64,000 nucleotides of DNA from Mesohalobacter halotolerans (GCF_006120725.1 NZ_SWMU01000003.1:248001-312000); one strand, 5' to 3'; shown: positions 8,712 to 19,101, counted from the stretch's first letter. The notes: a model not told the origin generated them from the sequence alone. Numbers and translations are program-made.

Positions 8712-10274
8712 TCACTTTGCTATGTTGACAGCTCGAGTTTCTCTTATGACTGTTACTTTAACTTGACCTGGATAAGTCATATCAGTTTGAATTTTTTGAG
8801 ATATCTCAAAAGACAATTCTGAAGCCTTTTCATCTGGTACTTTTTCACTTTCTACTATAACACGCAATTCTCTGCCAGCCTGAATCGCATAAGCCTTTTG
8901 TACACCATTGAAGCCAAAAGCTATATCTTCAAGATCTTTAAGGCGTTTGACATAAGAATCTAAAACTTGTCGTCTGGCGCCTGGTCTTGCTCCACTTATC
9001 GCATCACAGACTTGGACGATAGGAGAAAGTAAGGATGTCATTTCTATCTCATCATGATGTGCTCCAATGGCATTACACACCTCATCTTTTTCGCCATATT
9101 TTTCAGCCCACTGCATACCCAAAATGGCATGTGGTGTTTCTGTTTCTTCTTCAGGTACTTTACCAATATCGTGCAATAAACCAGCTCTTTTGGCTAATTT
9201 TGGGTTTAAACCTAGTTCTGAAGCCATAATGCCGCATAAATTACTGACCTCTCTTGAGTGTTGTAAAAGGTTTTGCCCGTAAGATGAACGGTACTTCATT
9301 CGGCCTACAGTTTTAACGAGTTCTGGTTGCAATCCGTGAATTCCCAAATCAACAACAGTTCGCTTACCAATTTCTACAATTTCATCCTCTATTTGATTTT
9401 TGGTTTTTCTCACAACATCTTCTATACGTGCTGGATGAATTCGGCCGTCAGTTACAAGTTTGTGTAAAGATAGCCTGGCTATTTCTCTTCTAACCGAATC
9501 AAAACAAGACAATATGATGGCTTCCGGGGTATCGTCGACAATTATTTCGACACCAGTTGCCGATTCTAAGGCTCTAATATTTCTTCCTTCTCTCCCAATA
9601 ATTCGACCCTTTACGTCGTCGTTTTCGAGATTAAAAACAGAAACACAATTGTCTACAGCTTCTTCTGTACCTACACGTTGTATGGTATTAATTACAATCT
9701 TCTTGGCTTCTTGCTGTGCTGTCATTTTGGCCTCTTCTACTGTATCCCTAACAATAGCCATAGCTTCAGACTTCGCCTTTTCCTTGAGGGATTCCATGAG
9801 TTGCGCTTTAGCATCTTCAGCACTAAGACCACTTATGACCTCAAGTTGTTGTATTTTCCTTTGCAGGATTTGATCAATTTCTTCTTGTTTTTTAAGTATA
9901 CGCTCTTTCCGCTGTTTGACTTCTTCAAGCTTCTCTTCTAGTTCTTGGCCTCTTTTTTTGTTTTGACCCAACTCACTTGAGACCTTTGACTCTTTGTCTT
10001 TAATTCGCTTTTCTGCTTCAGATATTTTGTTATCTCTCGATAAAATCACTTTCTCGTGCTCTGCTTTAAGCTCTATAAATTTTTCTTTTGCCTGTAATAT
10101 TTTGTCTTTTTTTATGCTTTCTGCTTCCTTTTCTGCTTCAGCGATGATGCGTTTACTTTCATTTTTAGCTTGCTGAACTGCACTTTTAGAACTTTTGCTT
10201 TCAATTGCTTTTGAAATAAAAAATCCGATGACTAATGCGACTACGGCTGTTATAATTATTGGTAATATTTCCAT
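8712..10274 (-). CDS. rny: Ribonuclease Y
   Basis: Membrane-anchored endoribonuclease of 520 residues, the family's usual length. Residues 4-22 form the single transmembrane anchor, residues about 25-200 a charged coiled coil, then a KH RNA-binding domain ([15 protein letters not shown]) and an HD domain with the metal motif HDIGK. It initiates mRNA decay at 5'-monophosphorylated transcripts. The gene lies downstream of zapA and a 6S RNA gene on the same strand, an arrangement also known in other flavobacteria. Confidence 0.95.
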   Translation of the reverse strand: MEILPIIITAVVALVIGFFISKAIESKSSKSAVQQAKNESKRIIAEAEKEAESIKKDKILQAKEKFIELKAEHEKVILSRDNKISEAEKRIKDKESKVSSELGQNKKRGQELEEKLEEVKQRKERILKKQEEIDQILQRKIQQLEVISGLSAEDAKAQLMESLKEKAKSEAMAIVRDTVEEAKMTAQQEAKKIVINTIQRVGTEEAVDNCVSVFNLENDDVKGRIIGREGRNIRALESATGVEIIVDDTPEAIILSCFDSVRREIARLSLHKLVTDGRIHPARIEDVVRKTKNQIEDEIVEIGKRTVVDLGIHGLQPELVKTVGRMKYRSSYGQNLLQHSREVSNLCGIMASELGLNPKLAKRAGLLHDIGKVPEEETETPHAILGMQWAEKYGEKDEVCNAIGAHHDEIEMTSLLSPIVQVCDAISGARPGARRQVLDSYVKRLKDLEDIAFGFNGVQKAYAIQAGRELRVIVESEKVPDEKASELSFEISQKIQTDMTYPGQVKVTVIRETRAVNIAK

Positions 10275-10293
10275 AAGATTGATTTTAATTTAT

Positions 10294-10480
10294 AAAAAAA
10301 GCCTGTATTAGTTTTTGTTTTGAATTAAACTCCTATAAAACAGGATTAGGGCTACATGACTGATCAAACTTCCGTCTAATGTTTTGAAACATAACGGCAT
10401 GTTTTAGCAACCAAAACTCACCCTTTCTAATTGTAAAGTGTTGAGTTTATCAAAAAGAAAAACAACTAATACAGGCAGTA
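10294..10480 (-). ncRNA. ssrS: 6S RNA (flavobacterial type)
   Basis: The 230-nt space between zapA and rny contains a perfect 13-bp inverted repeat 150 nt apart: GCCTGTATTAGTT at 10301-10313 and its complement at 10464-10476. On the minus strand this closes a long rod of about 180 nt, and the 3' arm runs directly into a seven-T tract (10294-10300), giving a rho-independent end. Size, closing stem, internal partial pairing and the location immediately downstream of zapA all fit 6S RNA, which binds RNA polymerase holoenzyme and mimics an open promoter. Identification rests on structure and synteny; the 5' end is approximate. Confidence 0.75.
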
Positions 10481-10505
10481 TTAATATTTTTATTTAAAGA
10501 ACGTT

Positions 10506-10796
10506 TTAATTTATCTGGTCAACTAACTTTTCGTTTAAATCGATTAAACGCTGTTCTATTTCTTCATCGGTCTTATCGTCATTCAGTTGCATTTGTTCAA
10601 CTTTTGATGCAAATTGTAATGCACTCATGGCCAATACATCTTGTTTATCTCTAACAGCGTAATTTTCTTCAAAATGTTTTATGACATTATTAATTTTTTG
10701 AGCAGCTAATCTTAAACTTTCCTCTTGTTCAGGAAAAACATTCATCGGATAGACTCTATCCGCAATTGAAATCTTTATTTTTAGCTGTTTCTTCAT
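10506..10796 (-). CDS. zapA: Cell division protein ZapA
   Basis: A 96-residue ZapA: N-terminal beta-alpha head (KKQLKIKISIADRVYPMNV, EQEESLRLAAQKIN) followed by a C-terminal coiled coil. It cross-links FtsZ filaments at the division ring. The start at 10796 was preferred over an in-frame ATG 12 codons upstream because the ZapA fold begins here and the longer version would overlap the preceding gene. It is 4 nt downstream of a small coiled-coil gene and upstream of the 6S RNA. Confidence 0.9.
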   Translation of the reverse strand: MKKQLKIKISIADRVYPMNVFPEQEESLRLAAQKINNVIKHFEENYAVRDKQDVLAMSALQFASKVEQMQLNDDKTDEEIEQRLIDLNEKLVDQIN

Positions 10797-10800
10797 CGTT

Positions 10801-11091
10801 TTATTTAGATAATTGAACAATACAACTATCAACTTCTCTTATTAATCGATTTATTTTAAGTTTAGTTTCCTTTTTATAATTTTTACTGCCTAAAATAGCA
10901 TTGGCTGTTTTGAGTTGTTCATTTTCGGTCGTTAAAATTGAAATTTGATGCTTGAGCGTCTTGATTTTGTCTTTTAATTTTTGGTTTTCCGATTCTGAAG
11001 TGTTTAAATCTTCTTTTAAGGTATCAAATTTATTAACAAGTTTAAATACATGACTCTCCAATTGTTTAACAACTTCCAATGTTTGACTCAT
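10801..11091 (-). CDS. Small coiled-coil protein upstream of zapA
   Basis: A 96-residue protein that is almost entirely heptad-patterned and rich in Lys, Glu, Leu and Asn (for example NQKLKDKIKTLKHQISIL). No enzymatic motif is present. Small coiled-coil proteins encoded directly before zapA are common in flavobacteria, and by size and composition it resembles ZapB, but homology to ZapB cannot be claimed by eye. The 4-nt spacing to zapA implies co-translation and a division-related role is an inference from context. Confidence 0.75.
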   Translation of the reverse strand: MSQTLEVVKQLESHVFKLVNKFDTLKEDLNTSESENQKLKDKIKTLKHQISILTTENEQLKTANAILGSKNYKKETKLKINRLIREVDSCIVQLSK

Positions 11092-11259
11092 AAACCTACT
11101 ATTAAAAGCAAATTTAGGTTTTTAATTTTAAAAAAACAATCTATTGAAAATTAAATCTACTTTTATTACTGGGTATAATCTTCAATTAAGTTAAGCCCAT
11201 CTTCTTACAAGGTCTTAATCATTTTCGATAAATTACCTCTACATCATCTGTTAAAAACT

Positions 11260-11439
11260 CTACTGAATTGGCTCTGCTACAAAATCGTTGATAGTATTCT
11301 CTACACAATGAACGCTGATTTGTATGGGTCTACAACATACTTCACAATCTTCAATATAGCTTTGCTGTCTTATAGAAGTATCTATCAACATGCTAATAGT
11401 TTCCCAGCAATAGGGGCATTGAAAGAAATGTTCATTCAT
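11260..11439 (-). CDS. CPXCG-motif cysteine-rich protein
   Basis: A 59-residue protein starting at the ATG 11437-11439 and ending at TAG 11260-11262. It carries the CPYC motif at residues 8-11 and, after a QSYIEDCEVCCRPIQ block, a second cysteine cluster (Cys32, Cys35, Cys36), with Cys45 further on. This is the layout of the CPXCG-motif cysteine-rich family, presumed zinc-ribbon proteins of unknown function. It stands alone between the TolC-type gene and the zapA block, transcribed in the same direction. Confidence 0.8.
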   Translation of the reverse strand: MNEHFFQCPYCWETISMLIDTSIRQQSYIEDCEVCCRPIQISVHCVENTINDFVAEPIQ

Positions 11440-11443
11440 AGCC

Positions 11444-12769
11444 TTAAAATTTTACATTGAGAAGTTGACCTGTAAGTTGCAAGAGTTGAATTTCAGCAAG
11501 TTTAGCATCATATTTGGCTAAACTATAACTGGTTTGGGCATTTTGCAAATTAATTTGCGCTTGTCTAAACTCAACAGAAGTAATTTGACCTAATTCAAAC
11601 TGGTTTTCGGTTCGCTTGAAGTTATCTTGGTTTGTTTTTACGTTTTGCTCTTGCAACTCATAGATATACAAACGCGTTTTATAATTATTTAGTGCATTTT
11701 GAATATCTCTATCAACTTGAACTTGAATTTGCTGTTTTTGAAGGTTTTGGTTTTCGTAATTAATTTTAGCATTTTGAATCCTTACTGCTGTTTGTCCAGC
11801 ATCAAAAAGGTTCCAGTTTAAGCTTAAACCAGCAGAGATTGTAGTAGAGGTTTGGGTAGAACCCGGAAAAAATGGTGTTTCTGGACTTATATTTCGATTC
11901 CATCCGTAGGAGCCTATTAAATCTAAAGTTGGCAAATAGCCCGTTTTACTTATTTTTTGGTCGTATGCACTGATTTCTAAACTTTTTTCAATTTGTAATA
12001 ACGATGCATTGTTAAGTTCGTGCTCCTCAACAAATTGTTGTATTTTTAACATTGGTGTAAAGTTAACTGTAGTATCTACGCTAAAGTTATTTGAATATTC
12101 TGAATTAATGATTACTTTCAAATCTCGTTTTGCATTGTCTAAACTTTGATTTTCATTCACCAAATTTATACTATCGTTAGAAACATCAACTTTAGCATTA
12201 AGTACCTGTAGTTTATTAACTTGGCCATAATCAAAAAGATACTCAACCCGCTTTAATCGATCTTTAGATAAGGAAAGCGTCTGTTTTAAAACTTCAACGT
12301 TTTCAACACGTCTGGCCACCTCATAGTAAACACTAAACAACTGAACTAATGTGTTTTCTATAGTTTCTCGGGCTTGTAGCTCTGAGAGGTTGTATTCTTC
12401 TTTTAAACGCTTGTAATTGTAGAGTCGACCAAGACCATCAAACAAGGTGTAATTGAGGTTTAAACTTGCATTGTAATTTTCGCTATCCAAATTATTTTGG
12501 TCCAAGGGGTCTTGACCGGCAACTTCAGCTAGTCGATCTTGAGTACTAAAATTACTACCAGCTTGAGCATTAAGGCTTGGTAAATATCCGGAGTTGAGAA
12601 TACCAGCATTGTTTTCAGCAATTTCTAAGTTATTATTGGCAATTTGAATTCCGAAATTTTGCTCTAAGGTAAGCGCTACAGCTTCTGTCTTTGTCAATAG
12701 GTCTTGAGCGTTACAAAATGTAAAGCTCAAAAACCCAATCCATAAAATGAACAACTTATTCTGCATCAT
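11444..12769 (-). CDS. TolC-family outer membrane efflux protein
   Basis: A 441-residue outer membrane factor with an N-terminal signal peptide (ending near FCNAQ) and two tandem OEP repeats of long alpha-helical, Gln/Asn-rich segments (for example NTLVQLFSVYYEVARR and DIQNALNNYKTRLYIYELQ). It forms the trimeric outer-membrane channel of a tripartite efflux pump. The start overlaps the RND pump's 3' end by 14 nt, so it is translationally coupled as the last gene of an adaptor-pump-channel operon. Confidence 0.9.
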   Translation of the reverse strand: MMQNKLFILWIGFLSFTFCNAQDLLTKTEAVALTLEQNFGIQIANNNLEIAENNAGILNSGYLPSLNAQAGSNFSTQDRLAEVAGQDPLDQNNLDSENYNASLNLNYTLFDGLGRLYNYKRLKEEYNLSELQARETIENTLVQLFSVYYEVARRVENVEVLKQTLSLSKDRLKRVEYLFDYGQVNKLQVLNAKVDVSNDSINLVNENQSLDNAKRDLKVIINSEYSNNFSVDTTVNFTPMLKIQQFVEEHELNNASLLQIEKSLEISAYDQKISKTGYLPTLDLIGSYGWNRNISPETPFFPGSTQTSTTISAGLSLNWNLFDAGQTAVRIQNAKINYENQNLQKQQIQVQVDRDIQNALNNYKTRLYIYELQEQNVKTNQDNFKRTENQFELGQITSVEFRQAQINLQNAQTSYSLAKYDAKLAEIQLLQLTGQLLNVKF

Positions 12770-15700
12770 AATTCTCTAATTCTTTTTGTTCTTTAATGGC
12801 GCGCTCTACTTCCTCTTTTGAGATACGCTTTCCTGAAACTAGCCAAGCTGTTGTCGTCTTTAGGGTATTGAATATTGATAGACTTACCGGTAATAGTACT
12901 AAAGTTAAAACTGTTGCAATACCTATTCCATAAGCAATCGAAATGGCCATAGGAATTAAAAACTGAGCTTGACGACTCTGTTCAAAAATAAGTGGTGCTA
13001 AGCCGGCTATTGTGGTTAGTGATGTTAAAAATATAGCTCTAAACCTCGATTTACCAGCTTGATAGAGAGCATCATCAAATTTTAGACCCGACTTGAGGTT
13101 TGCATTGAGTTTTGTAATTAACACAAGTCCATCATTGACCATAATTCCTATAAGTGCAATAATACCAAGAGCCGATAAAACATTAATGGCAAATCCGTGA
13201 ATAAAATGGCCCCAAGCCACACCAATGGCACTAAAGGGAATCAACAATAGTAGTAATAAGGGTTGTGAATACCCCCTAAAAGTAAACGCAATAACTACAA
13301 AAATTAAAAATAAAATAACAGGCAACACCTTTTGGGCTGAAGACGAAATCTTAGAAGCTTCTCGGTTTTGACCTTCATATGAAACCGATAAGCTTGTGTA
13401 TTTATTTAAGATTTCAGGCATTACGTTGTTTTGAATATCAGTCAAAATATCGGTAGCACTTTCATTAGGATCTGACAGATCTGCTGCAACGTTGATTTCT
13501 CGCATACCATTGAGAAAACTGATGGATTCTGTTCCTCTCACAATTTGATAATTGGCTATTTCGTTAAAAGGCACACGCATACCGTTTGGGGTGATAATTC
13601 GCATATCATCCAAGTCTTTAATAGAAGATCGATTATTAAGGTTGTATCTTACCCAAACTCTAATTTCATCTTTTCCGCGTTGAAATCGTTGAGCTTCAGC
13701 GCCAAAAAATCCATTACGGACTTGCCGCATCACCTCACCAACATCTAAGCCCAAAGCAAAAGCGTTGGCTTTAAGGTCAATTTCAATTTCTTTGATGCCT
13801 TTGGGGTCATTGTCCACAACATCTTTAAGTAAATCGTTGTTTTCCATCCAAGTTTTGAGTTCGACTTTAGCTTGTTGCAGTTCATTCAGATTATTCCCAA
13901 GAAGCGAAACTGAAACAGGTGAACCTCCAAAATTACTTCCCGAACCAAAGGTGATACTTTCAACACCATAAATCGGTCCAGATTCTTCTCGAATGGCATT
14001 GGTGATTTCGGCTGCGCTAAAATCTCGCAATTCACCGGGAAGCAAATTCACTTGTAAAGAAGCCTTGTTATTGCCTGGGCCAACACGTTTTATGGTATTT
14101 TCAACCACTTGAAGATTGTCAGTCTGTTGTTTTGTAAACTTATCATTGACTCGCCAAGCGGCATCTTCGACAATAGAAATAATAGAATCTGTTTTTTCAG
14201 GGTTAACCCCTTCTGTCATCAATAGGTCTATGCTAGCTCTATCACTAGCGATGCTTGGAAAAAGCGTAACACGAATAATTTTTCCACCAATGGATCCAAT
14301 GGTTAAAATTAATAGAGATATAAAAATCATGACAACAAAAAAGCGATTCTTTAAAGCAAACTTTAAAAAAGGTGCATAAGATTTGTCCCTTAAAAAGCGC
14401 ATAACTTTATCTCCAAAAGCATTGACATTTCGCATTTTGGCAAAAAACTTTCCTAAGATGGTTTTAGGTGGTTTCTTCTTTTTGGCACTTTGTCTTAAAG
14501 CTTTTGAATGTGCGATATGAGCGGGTAAAATAATAAAAGCCTCAACCAAAGAAATAGATAGCGTTAAGAGAACTACAACAGAAACTTCGCTAAAGAAAGT
14601 CCCTATTCTACCATCGATAAAGAAAAAAGTTGAAAAAGCTAAAATCGTTGTCAATATCGCTGAAATGATAGGTGGAAAAACTTCTAAAACACCATCAATT
14701 GCTGCACGAATAGGTTTTTTACCACGCTCGTAATGTTGATATATATTTTCTGAAACTACAATACCATCATCTACCAAAATACCAATCACGATTATCATGC
14801 CAAATAGCGATAGCACATTGATGGTTACCCCAAAAGAGTTGGCAAACACAAACATGCCAAGAAATGCAATAGGTAATCCAAAAGAAACCCAAAATGCCAA
14901 TCTCGTATTTAAAAAAATAGATAAGAAGGTTAATACTAAAGTTATCCCAATCAATCCGTTTTCAAAAAGTAATTTAGTTCTTTGATTTAATGTGATAGAG
15001 GAATCACTAATCACGTTGAGTTCAATATTATTATTTTTGGCGTTAAATTCTTTAATATAGTCTTTTACCTTTTCTGCAGTGGGAATCAGGTCTTCATCAT
15101 TAGTATTCGTCACGATGACACTCACAGCTTTATCACTATTGTAAAATAAAGCATTGGGTGTTTCTTCAAATTGATCTTTGACCTTGGCTAAATCGCTAAG
15201 CCGCACTTGAGTGCCATCAGCTAAAGTTTTAATGACAATATCATTAAGATTGTCAGCATAATAGCTTCGTTTATCAGCTCTAATGAGATAATCTTCAGAT
15301 TGTGTTTTTATAGTTCCTCCAGTGGCCAAAATATTTGATCCTCTTACTTTTTGAGCAACCTCTTCAAATGAAATATTGTAGGCTAAAAGTTGGTCTTGAC
15401 TTAGGGCAATTTCAATTTCTTCGTTGGGGAAACCTCGAAGCTCTATTTGTGATATTCCATCAATTTGCCTCAAATCTGTTTCAATTTGATAGGCTATATC
15501 TTTTAAGGTTTCTAAATTGATATCTTTTCCGGAAATCGCAAAATCTATGGTTTGCCTTGAGGTTTCTTGTTTTGACACCACGAGCGGTTCCATACCAAGT
15601 GGAAAATTTGGCACACGATCTACCGCGTTTTTAACTTCGGTCAACATCACATCTACATTGCGGTCGTCTTCAATCTCAACAGTGATTGAACCTCCATTTT

Positions 15701-15959
15701 CTCGAGCTACAGCAGTTGTTCTGTCAACACCTTCTAGACCTTTTAAGTTTTCTTCTATTTTAATTATAACACCTTCTTCTATCTCTTCCGGTGAAGAACC
15801 CGGATAGGTGATGTTGATATTGATTATTTTAGAATCTTGAAGCGGAAAGAAAGATGATTTTAAGCTAAAATATCCAACAATACCAAAGATAAAAAACGCT
15901 AAAATCACGACATTGACTGCAACATCGTACTTGATGAAATATGTAATGATTTTTTTCAA
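12756..15959 (-). CDS. RND-family efflux transporter permease (AcrB-like)
   Basis: A 1067-residue RND pump with the family's 12-helix, two-large-periplasmic-loop layout. Recognised segments are the N-terminal FFPLQDSKIININITYPGSS and the proton-relay helix GIIVVIGILVDDGIVVSENI with adjacent aspartates, plus the matching half GIIALIGIMVNDGLVLI in the second repeat. Sequence character places it in the HAE-like group that exports drugs or hydrophobic compounds rather than metals. It is driven by the proton gradient and works with the adaptor encoded 11 nt upstream and the overlapping TolC-type protein. Substrate unknown. Confidence 0.92.
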   Translation of the reverse strand: MKKIITYFIKYDVAVNVVILAFFIFGIVGYFSLKSSFFPLQDSKIININITYPGSSPEEIEEGVIIKIEENLKGLEGVDRTTAVARENGGSITVEIEDDRNVDVMLTEVKNAVDRVPNFPLGMEPLVVSKQETSRQTIDFAISGKDINLETLKDIAYQIETDLRQIDGISQIELRGFPNEEIEIALSQDQLLAYNISFEEVAQKVRGSNILATGGTIKTQSEDYLIRADKRSYYADNLNDIVIKTLADGTQVRLSDLAKVKDQFEETPNALFYNSDKAVSVIVTNTNDEDLIPTAEKVKDYIKEFNAKNNNIELNVISDSSITLNQRTKLLFENGLIGITLVLTFLSIFLNTRLAFWVSFGLPIAFLGMFVFANSFGVTINVLSLFGMIIVIGILVDDGIVVSENIYQHYERGKKPIRAAIDGVLEVFPPIISAILTTILAFSTFFFIDGRIGTFFSEVSVVVLLTLSISLVEAFIILPAHIAHSKALRQSAKKKKPPKTILGKFFAKMRNVNAFGDKVMRFLRDKSYAPFLKFALKNRFFVVMIFISLLILTIGSIGGKIIRVTLFPSIASDRASIDLLMTEGVNPEKTDSIISIVEDAAWRVNDKFTKQQTDNLQVVENTIKRVGPGNNKASLQVNLLPGELRDFSAAEITNAIREESGPIYGVESITFGSGSNFGGSPVSVSLLGNNLNELQQAKVELKTWMENNDLLKDVVDNDPKGIKEIEIDLKANAFALGLDVGEVMRQVRNGFFGAEAQRFQRGKDEIRVWVRYNLNNRSSIKDLDDMRIITPNGMRVPFNEIANYQIVRGTESISFLNGMREINVAADLSDPNESATDILTDIQNNVMPEILNKYTSLSVSYEGQNREASKISSSAQKVLPVILFLIFVVIAFTFRGYSQPLLLLLLIPFSAIGVAWGHFIHGFAINVLSALGIIALIGIMVNDGLVLITKLNANLKSGLKFDDALYQAGKSRFRAIFLTSLTTIAGLAPLIFEQSRQAQFLIPMAISIAYGIGIATVLTLVLLPVSLSIFNTLKTTTAWLVSGKRISKEEVERAIKEQKELENYDAE

Positions 15960-15970
15960 TCTAAATGTAT

Positions 15971-17083
15971 TTAATTTTTTGGCCTGACAAGCATTCCTGG
16001 ATAAGCGCTTGATAAATTTGAGGTCATAATCGTTTCACCATCATTCAATCCTTTTACTAGGGCTTTATCTTCTGTAAAATAAATCGGGGTTACGGTCCTA
16101 TAGTCAAGTATGGAATCTTTAACGACAAAAACCTGATTGGCGTTATTCAGCAAAGAGCGGTTGATAGAATAAGCATTTTGTATGGTTTGACCTTCTATTT
16201 CAGCTTGAAGGTACAATCCTTCTTTTACATTTTGATCTTTTGTCTGTACAAATACTTGTATAGTTTGTGTTTGCGCATCTATCTGTTTGTTAATACGACT
16301 TATTTTCCCTAAAGCCAAAAAATTTGCATCTAAACTTTTAAGTTGAACTGAATCGCCAACAGACAGATATGGGATCATTGATTTTTGTAAGGCTATTTGA
16401 ATTTCATAAACTGACGGGCTTATAAACTCACCTAAACGTTGACCTGGCCTAACCAATGTGCCCAAATTAATCGTAGCTTCAGTCAATACACCGTCAAAGG
16501 GAGCCCGAATGGTAAACTTGTTGAGTCGGGTTTCTAAATTTTTAATGTTATAGTACGAACTCAATATCCCACGACCTGTGATAAAGTATTTAAGTTGTTT
16601 GGATGGCTCTGGAAGTTCTTGCAAGGGTTCTTGAACGTCAAACTCATTTATATAAGTTTGCCACTGCTCAAATTCTTGTGGGTAATCTATCTTAATGTCC
16701 GGCATTAGGGCTACTAAAAGATTAAAAAAATCACTTTTAGCAGAAATAACATTGGCCATAAATTCTTCATTGTTTATCTTGAGAAGTATTTGACCTTTAT
16801 CATAAGTCTGTCCTGCTCTAAAGTCTTTAGAAGAATATTGAAAAACCCCTTGAACTTCACTAAACAATTCAAACTTTTTGAGGGCTTCTGCTACACCGTT
16901 GGTCTTGACAACAATAGGAATATCGCTATTAGTTATTGTGTCTATCGCAATAGGCTTATAGATATTTTTATTGGCTTTGTTAGCCTCTTTTGGAGCATTT
17001 ATTAACAAAAAAGCGATATATGAGGCGCCTCCTAAAATAATAATCCCTAAAATAACCAGTAATACTTTTCTCATTGTAATCAT
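15971..17083 (-). CDS. RND efflux periplasmic adaptor (membrane fusion protein)
   Basis: A 370-residue HlyD/AcrA-like adaptor. One N-terminal membrane anchor (VLLVILGIIILGGASYIAF) precedes a lipoyl-like half-motif (GVFQYSSKDFRAGQTYDKGQ), a short helical hairpin, the second lipoyl half (APFDGVLTEATINLGTLVRPG) and a beta-barrel domain. It bridges the inner-membrane pump and the outer-membrane channel. First gene of the three-gene efflux operon; no dedicated regulator gene is next to it. Confidence 0.9.
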   Translation of the reverse strand: MITMRKVLLVILGIIILGGASYIAFLLINAPKEANKANKNIYKPIAIDTITNSDIPIVVKTNGVAEALKKFELFSEVQGVFQYSSKDFRAGQTYDKGQILLKINNEEFMANVISAKSDFFNLLVALMPDIKIDYPQEFEQWQTYINEFDVQEPLQELPEPSKQLKYFITGRGILSSYYNIKNLETRLNKFTIRAPFDGVLTEATINLGTLVRPGQRLGEFISPSVYEIQIALQKSMIPYLSVGDSVQLKSLDANFLALGKISRINKQIDAQTQTIQVFVQTKDQNVKEGLYLQAEIEGQTIQNAYSINRSLLNNANQVFVVKDSILDYRTVTPIYFTEDKALVKGLNDGETIMTSNLSSAYPGMLVRPKN

Positions 17084-17131
17084 AAAAGTTGTAAAACTAA
17101 AAACAATTGAAATACAAGTAGGTTAAGCTTT

Positions 17132-19039
17132 TCACAAATCCAATTCATCAATTTGAGATTGAATCTGTTCCCACTCTTTCATCAGTTTGTCTAAATTATT
17201 TTTCTTAGTGTTATATTTATCAAAAAAATTATCTTCGGCAATAGTTTTGTCATAATCATAAGCCAATTTTTCATCTATGCTTTTAATTTCCTTTTCATGT
17301 TGTGTAATTTTAGACTCGACTTTGCTCAATTTGTTGCACAATGATTTGTATTTCTTTTGGCACTGGTAGTCATTGGGTTTGCTGCTTTTTTTAGTTTTAC
17401 TTTCAGAACGTTTTTCAATACTCCTAAAGTCTTCAGCTTCTCTCGATTTTAAATAGTCTTCAATGCTGCCTAAGAAGGTGTTGACTTTTGAATCTTTAAA
17501 TTCTAAAATAGTTTCAGATAAACCTTGAAGAAAATCTCGGTCATGAGAAATCAAAATCAAAGTGCCATCAAAAGCTTGTAGGGCTTGTTTGAGCACCAGT
17601 TTAGATTGCATATCCAAATGATTGGTGGGCTCATCCATAATTAAAACATTAAACGGATTAAGCAACATTTTTGCCAGTGCCAGTCTATTTCGCTCACCAC
17701 CAGATAAAACTTTGACATATTTGTGCACATCATCGCCACTAAACAAAAATGACCCGAGAATGTCTCTGACTTTGGGTCGAGTCAGAGCATTAGCGGCATC
17801 AATCATAGTGTCTAAAACGGTTTTATTTTCATCGAGGTATTCGGCTTGGTTTTGAGCAAAATATCCAATCTCGACGTTATGACCTATTTCTAGATGGCCT
17901 TGGTATGAAATTTCATTCATGATAATTTTAGCTAAAGTCGATTTTCCTTGACCATTTTGACCTACAAAAGCAAGTTTATCACCGCGGTCAACGGTGAAAC
18001 TGATATCTTTGATCACTTGGTTATCTTTATAAGATTTAGAAATATGTTCGGCTTTGATAATCACTTTTCCGGCTCTTTTTGAAACTGGAAATCTAATGTT
18101 CATTGTCGCCGTATCTTGATGTTCTACTTCAATTCTATCAATTTTGTCTAGTTTTTTGATGAGGGATTGCGCCATAGACGCTTTGTTGGCTTTGGCACGG
18201 AATTTATCAATCAGCTTTTCGGTATGTTCAACTTCATTTTGTTGATTTTTTTGAGCCGCTAATTGTTGTTCGCGTAGTTCTTCGCGGTGAATTTTAAATT
18301 TTGAAAAAGGCTTATTGAAGTCGTAAATTTTTCCAAGTGAAATTTCAATCGTGCGATTTGTGACATGATCTAAAAACATTTTATCATGTGACACAATAAC
18401 GACACAAGCCGAAGATTGATTGAGGAATTTTTCTAACCAAATGATGCTTTCAATATCCAAGTGATTGGTAGGCTCGTCGAGCAACAAAATATCATTCTGT
18501 TGCAGTAAAAGTTTAGCTAATTCGATGCGCATTCGCCACCCACCAGAAAACGTATTGGTCAAATTGTTTAATTCTTCTTCTTTGAAGCCTAATCCTTTTA
18601 AAATGCGTTCAGTTTCTCCTTGATAATTATAACCACCTTGAATTTCATACTGCTGTTGATAGGTGTTTAAGTCAATCATCAGTTGATTGTAAGCTTCAGA
18701 CTCGTAATCTTCACGTTCTGCAAGTTGCGTATTGATATGCTCGAGTTTTTGCTCTATCGTTTTGATGTCTTCAAAAGCCTGATATGCCTCTTCTAAAACT
18801 GTACGTCCTTCTTCAAAATCAATATCTTGTTTAAGAAATCCTATAGAGACTTCTTTATCTTTAGAGATTTGACCGTCATCATACTCTTGCTCACCCGCAA
18901 TGACTTTAAGTAAAGTCGACTTACCGGCACCATTTTTACCGATTAGACCGATGCGTTCATTGGCGCCAAGTCTAAAGCTGATATTTTTAAACACATATTC
19001 GCCACCGAAAGACAAAGAAAGTTCTGAAGTGTGTAACAT
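17132..19039 (-). CDS. ABC-F family ATPase
   Basis: A 635-residue soluble protein with two ABC domains and no membrane segment. Walker A motifs are GLIGKNGAGKST and FVGQNGQGKST, the signatures FSGGWRMR and LSGGERNR, and the Walker B motifs ILLLDEPTNHLD and VLIMDEPTNHLD. A charged linker separates the domains and a C-terminal coiled coil (from about residue 560) resembles the Uup/YheS type. ABC-F proteins act on the ribosome E site to rescue or tune translation. The exact subtype and any antibiotic-protection role cannot be assigned from sequence alone. Confidence 0.92.
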   Translation of the reverse strand: MLHTSELSLSFGGEYVFKNISFRLGANERIGLIGKNGAGKSTLLKVIAGEQEYDDGQISKDKEVSIGFLKQDIDFEEGRTVLEEAYQAFEDIKTIEQKLEHINTQLAEREDYESEAYNQLMIDLNTYQQQYEIQGGYNYQGETERILKGLGFKEEELNNLTNTFSGGWRMRIELAKLLLQQNDILLLDEPTNHLDIESIIWLEKFLNQSSACVVIVSHDKMFLDHVTNRTIEISLGKIYDFNKPFSKFKIHREELREQQLAAQKNQQNEVEHTEKLIDKFRAKANKASMAQSLIKKLDKIDRIEVEHQDTATMNIRFPVSKRAGKVIIKAEHISKSYKDNQVIKDISFTVDRGDKLAFVGQNGQGKSTLAKIIMNEISYQGHLEIGHNVEIGYFAQNQAEYLDENKTVLDTMIDAANALTRPKVRDILGSFLFSGDDVHKYVKVLSGGERNRLALAKMLLNPFNVLIMDEPTNHLDMQSKLVLKQALQAFDGTLILISHDRDFLQGLSETILEFKDSKVNTFLGSIEDYLKSREAEDFRSIEKRSESKTKKSSKPNDYQCQKKYKSLCNKLSKVESKITQHEKEIKSIDEKLAYDYDKTIAEDNFFDKYNTKKNNLDKLMKEWEQIQSQIDELDL

Positions 19040-19067
19040 AAATTACATTAATTTGTGCAAAGATTGG

Positions 19068-19075
19068 TAATTTTG
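19068..19075 (+). promoter_or_regulatory. Putative -7 promoter element of the DUF983 gene
   Basis: TAATTTTG matches TAnnTTTG, 26 nt upstream of the DUF983 start codon in the short divergent gap shared with the ABC-F gene. No convincing -33 element. Confidence 0.4.
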
Positions 19076-19101
19076 TATTTATAATCTAACAAAACATACA
19101 A

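Noticed and set aside
9460-9941. Long frames opposite rny
   Set aside because: They are shadows of a well-supported ribonuclease Y coding frame.
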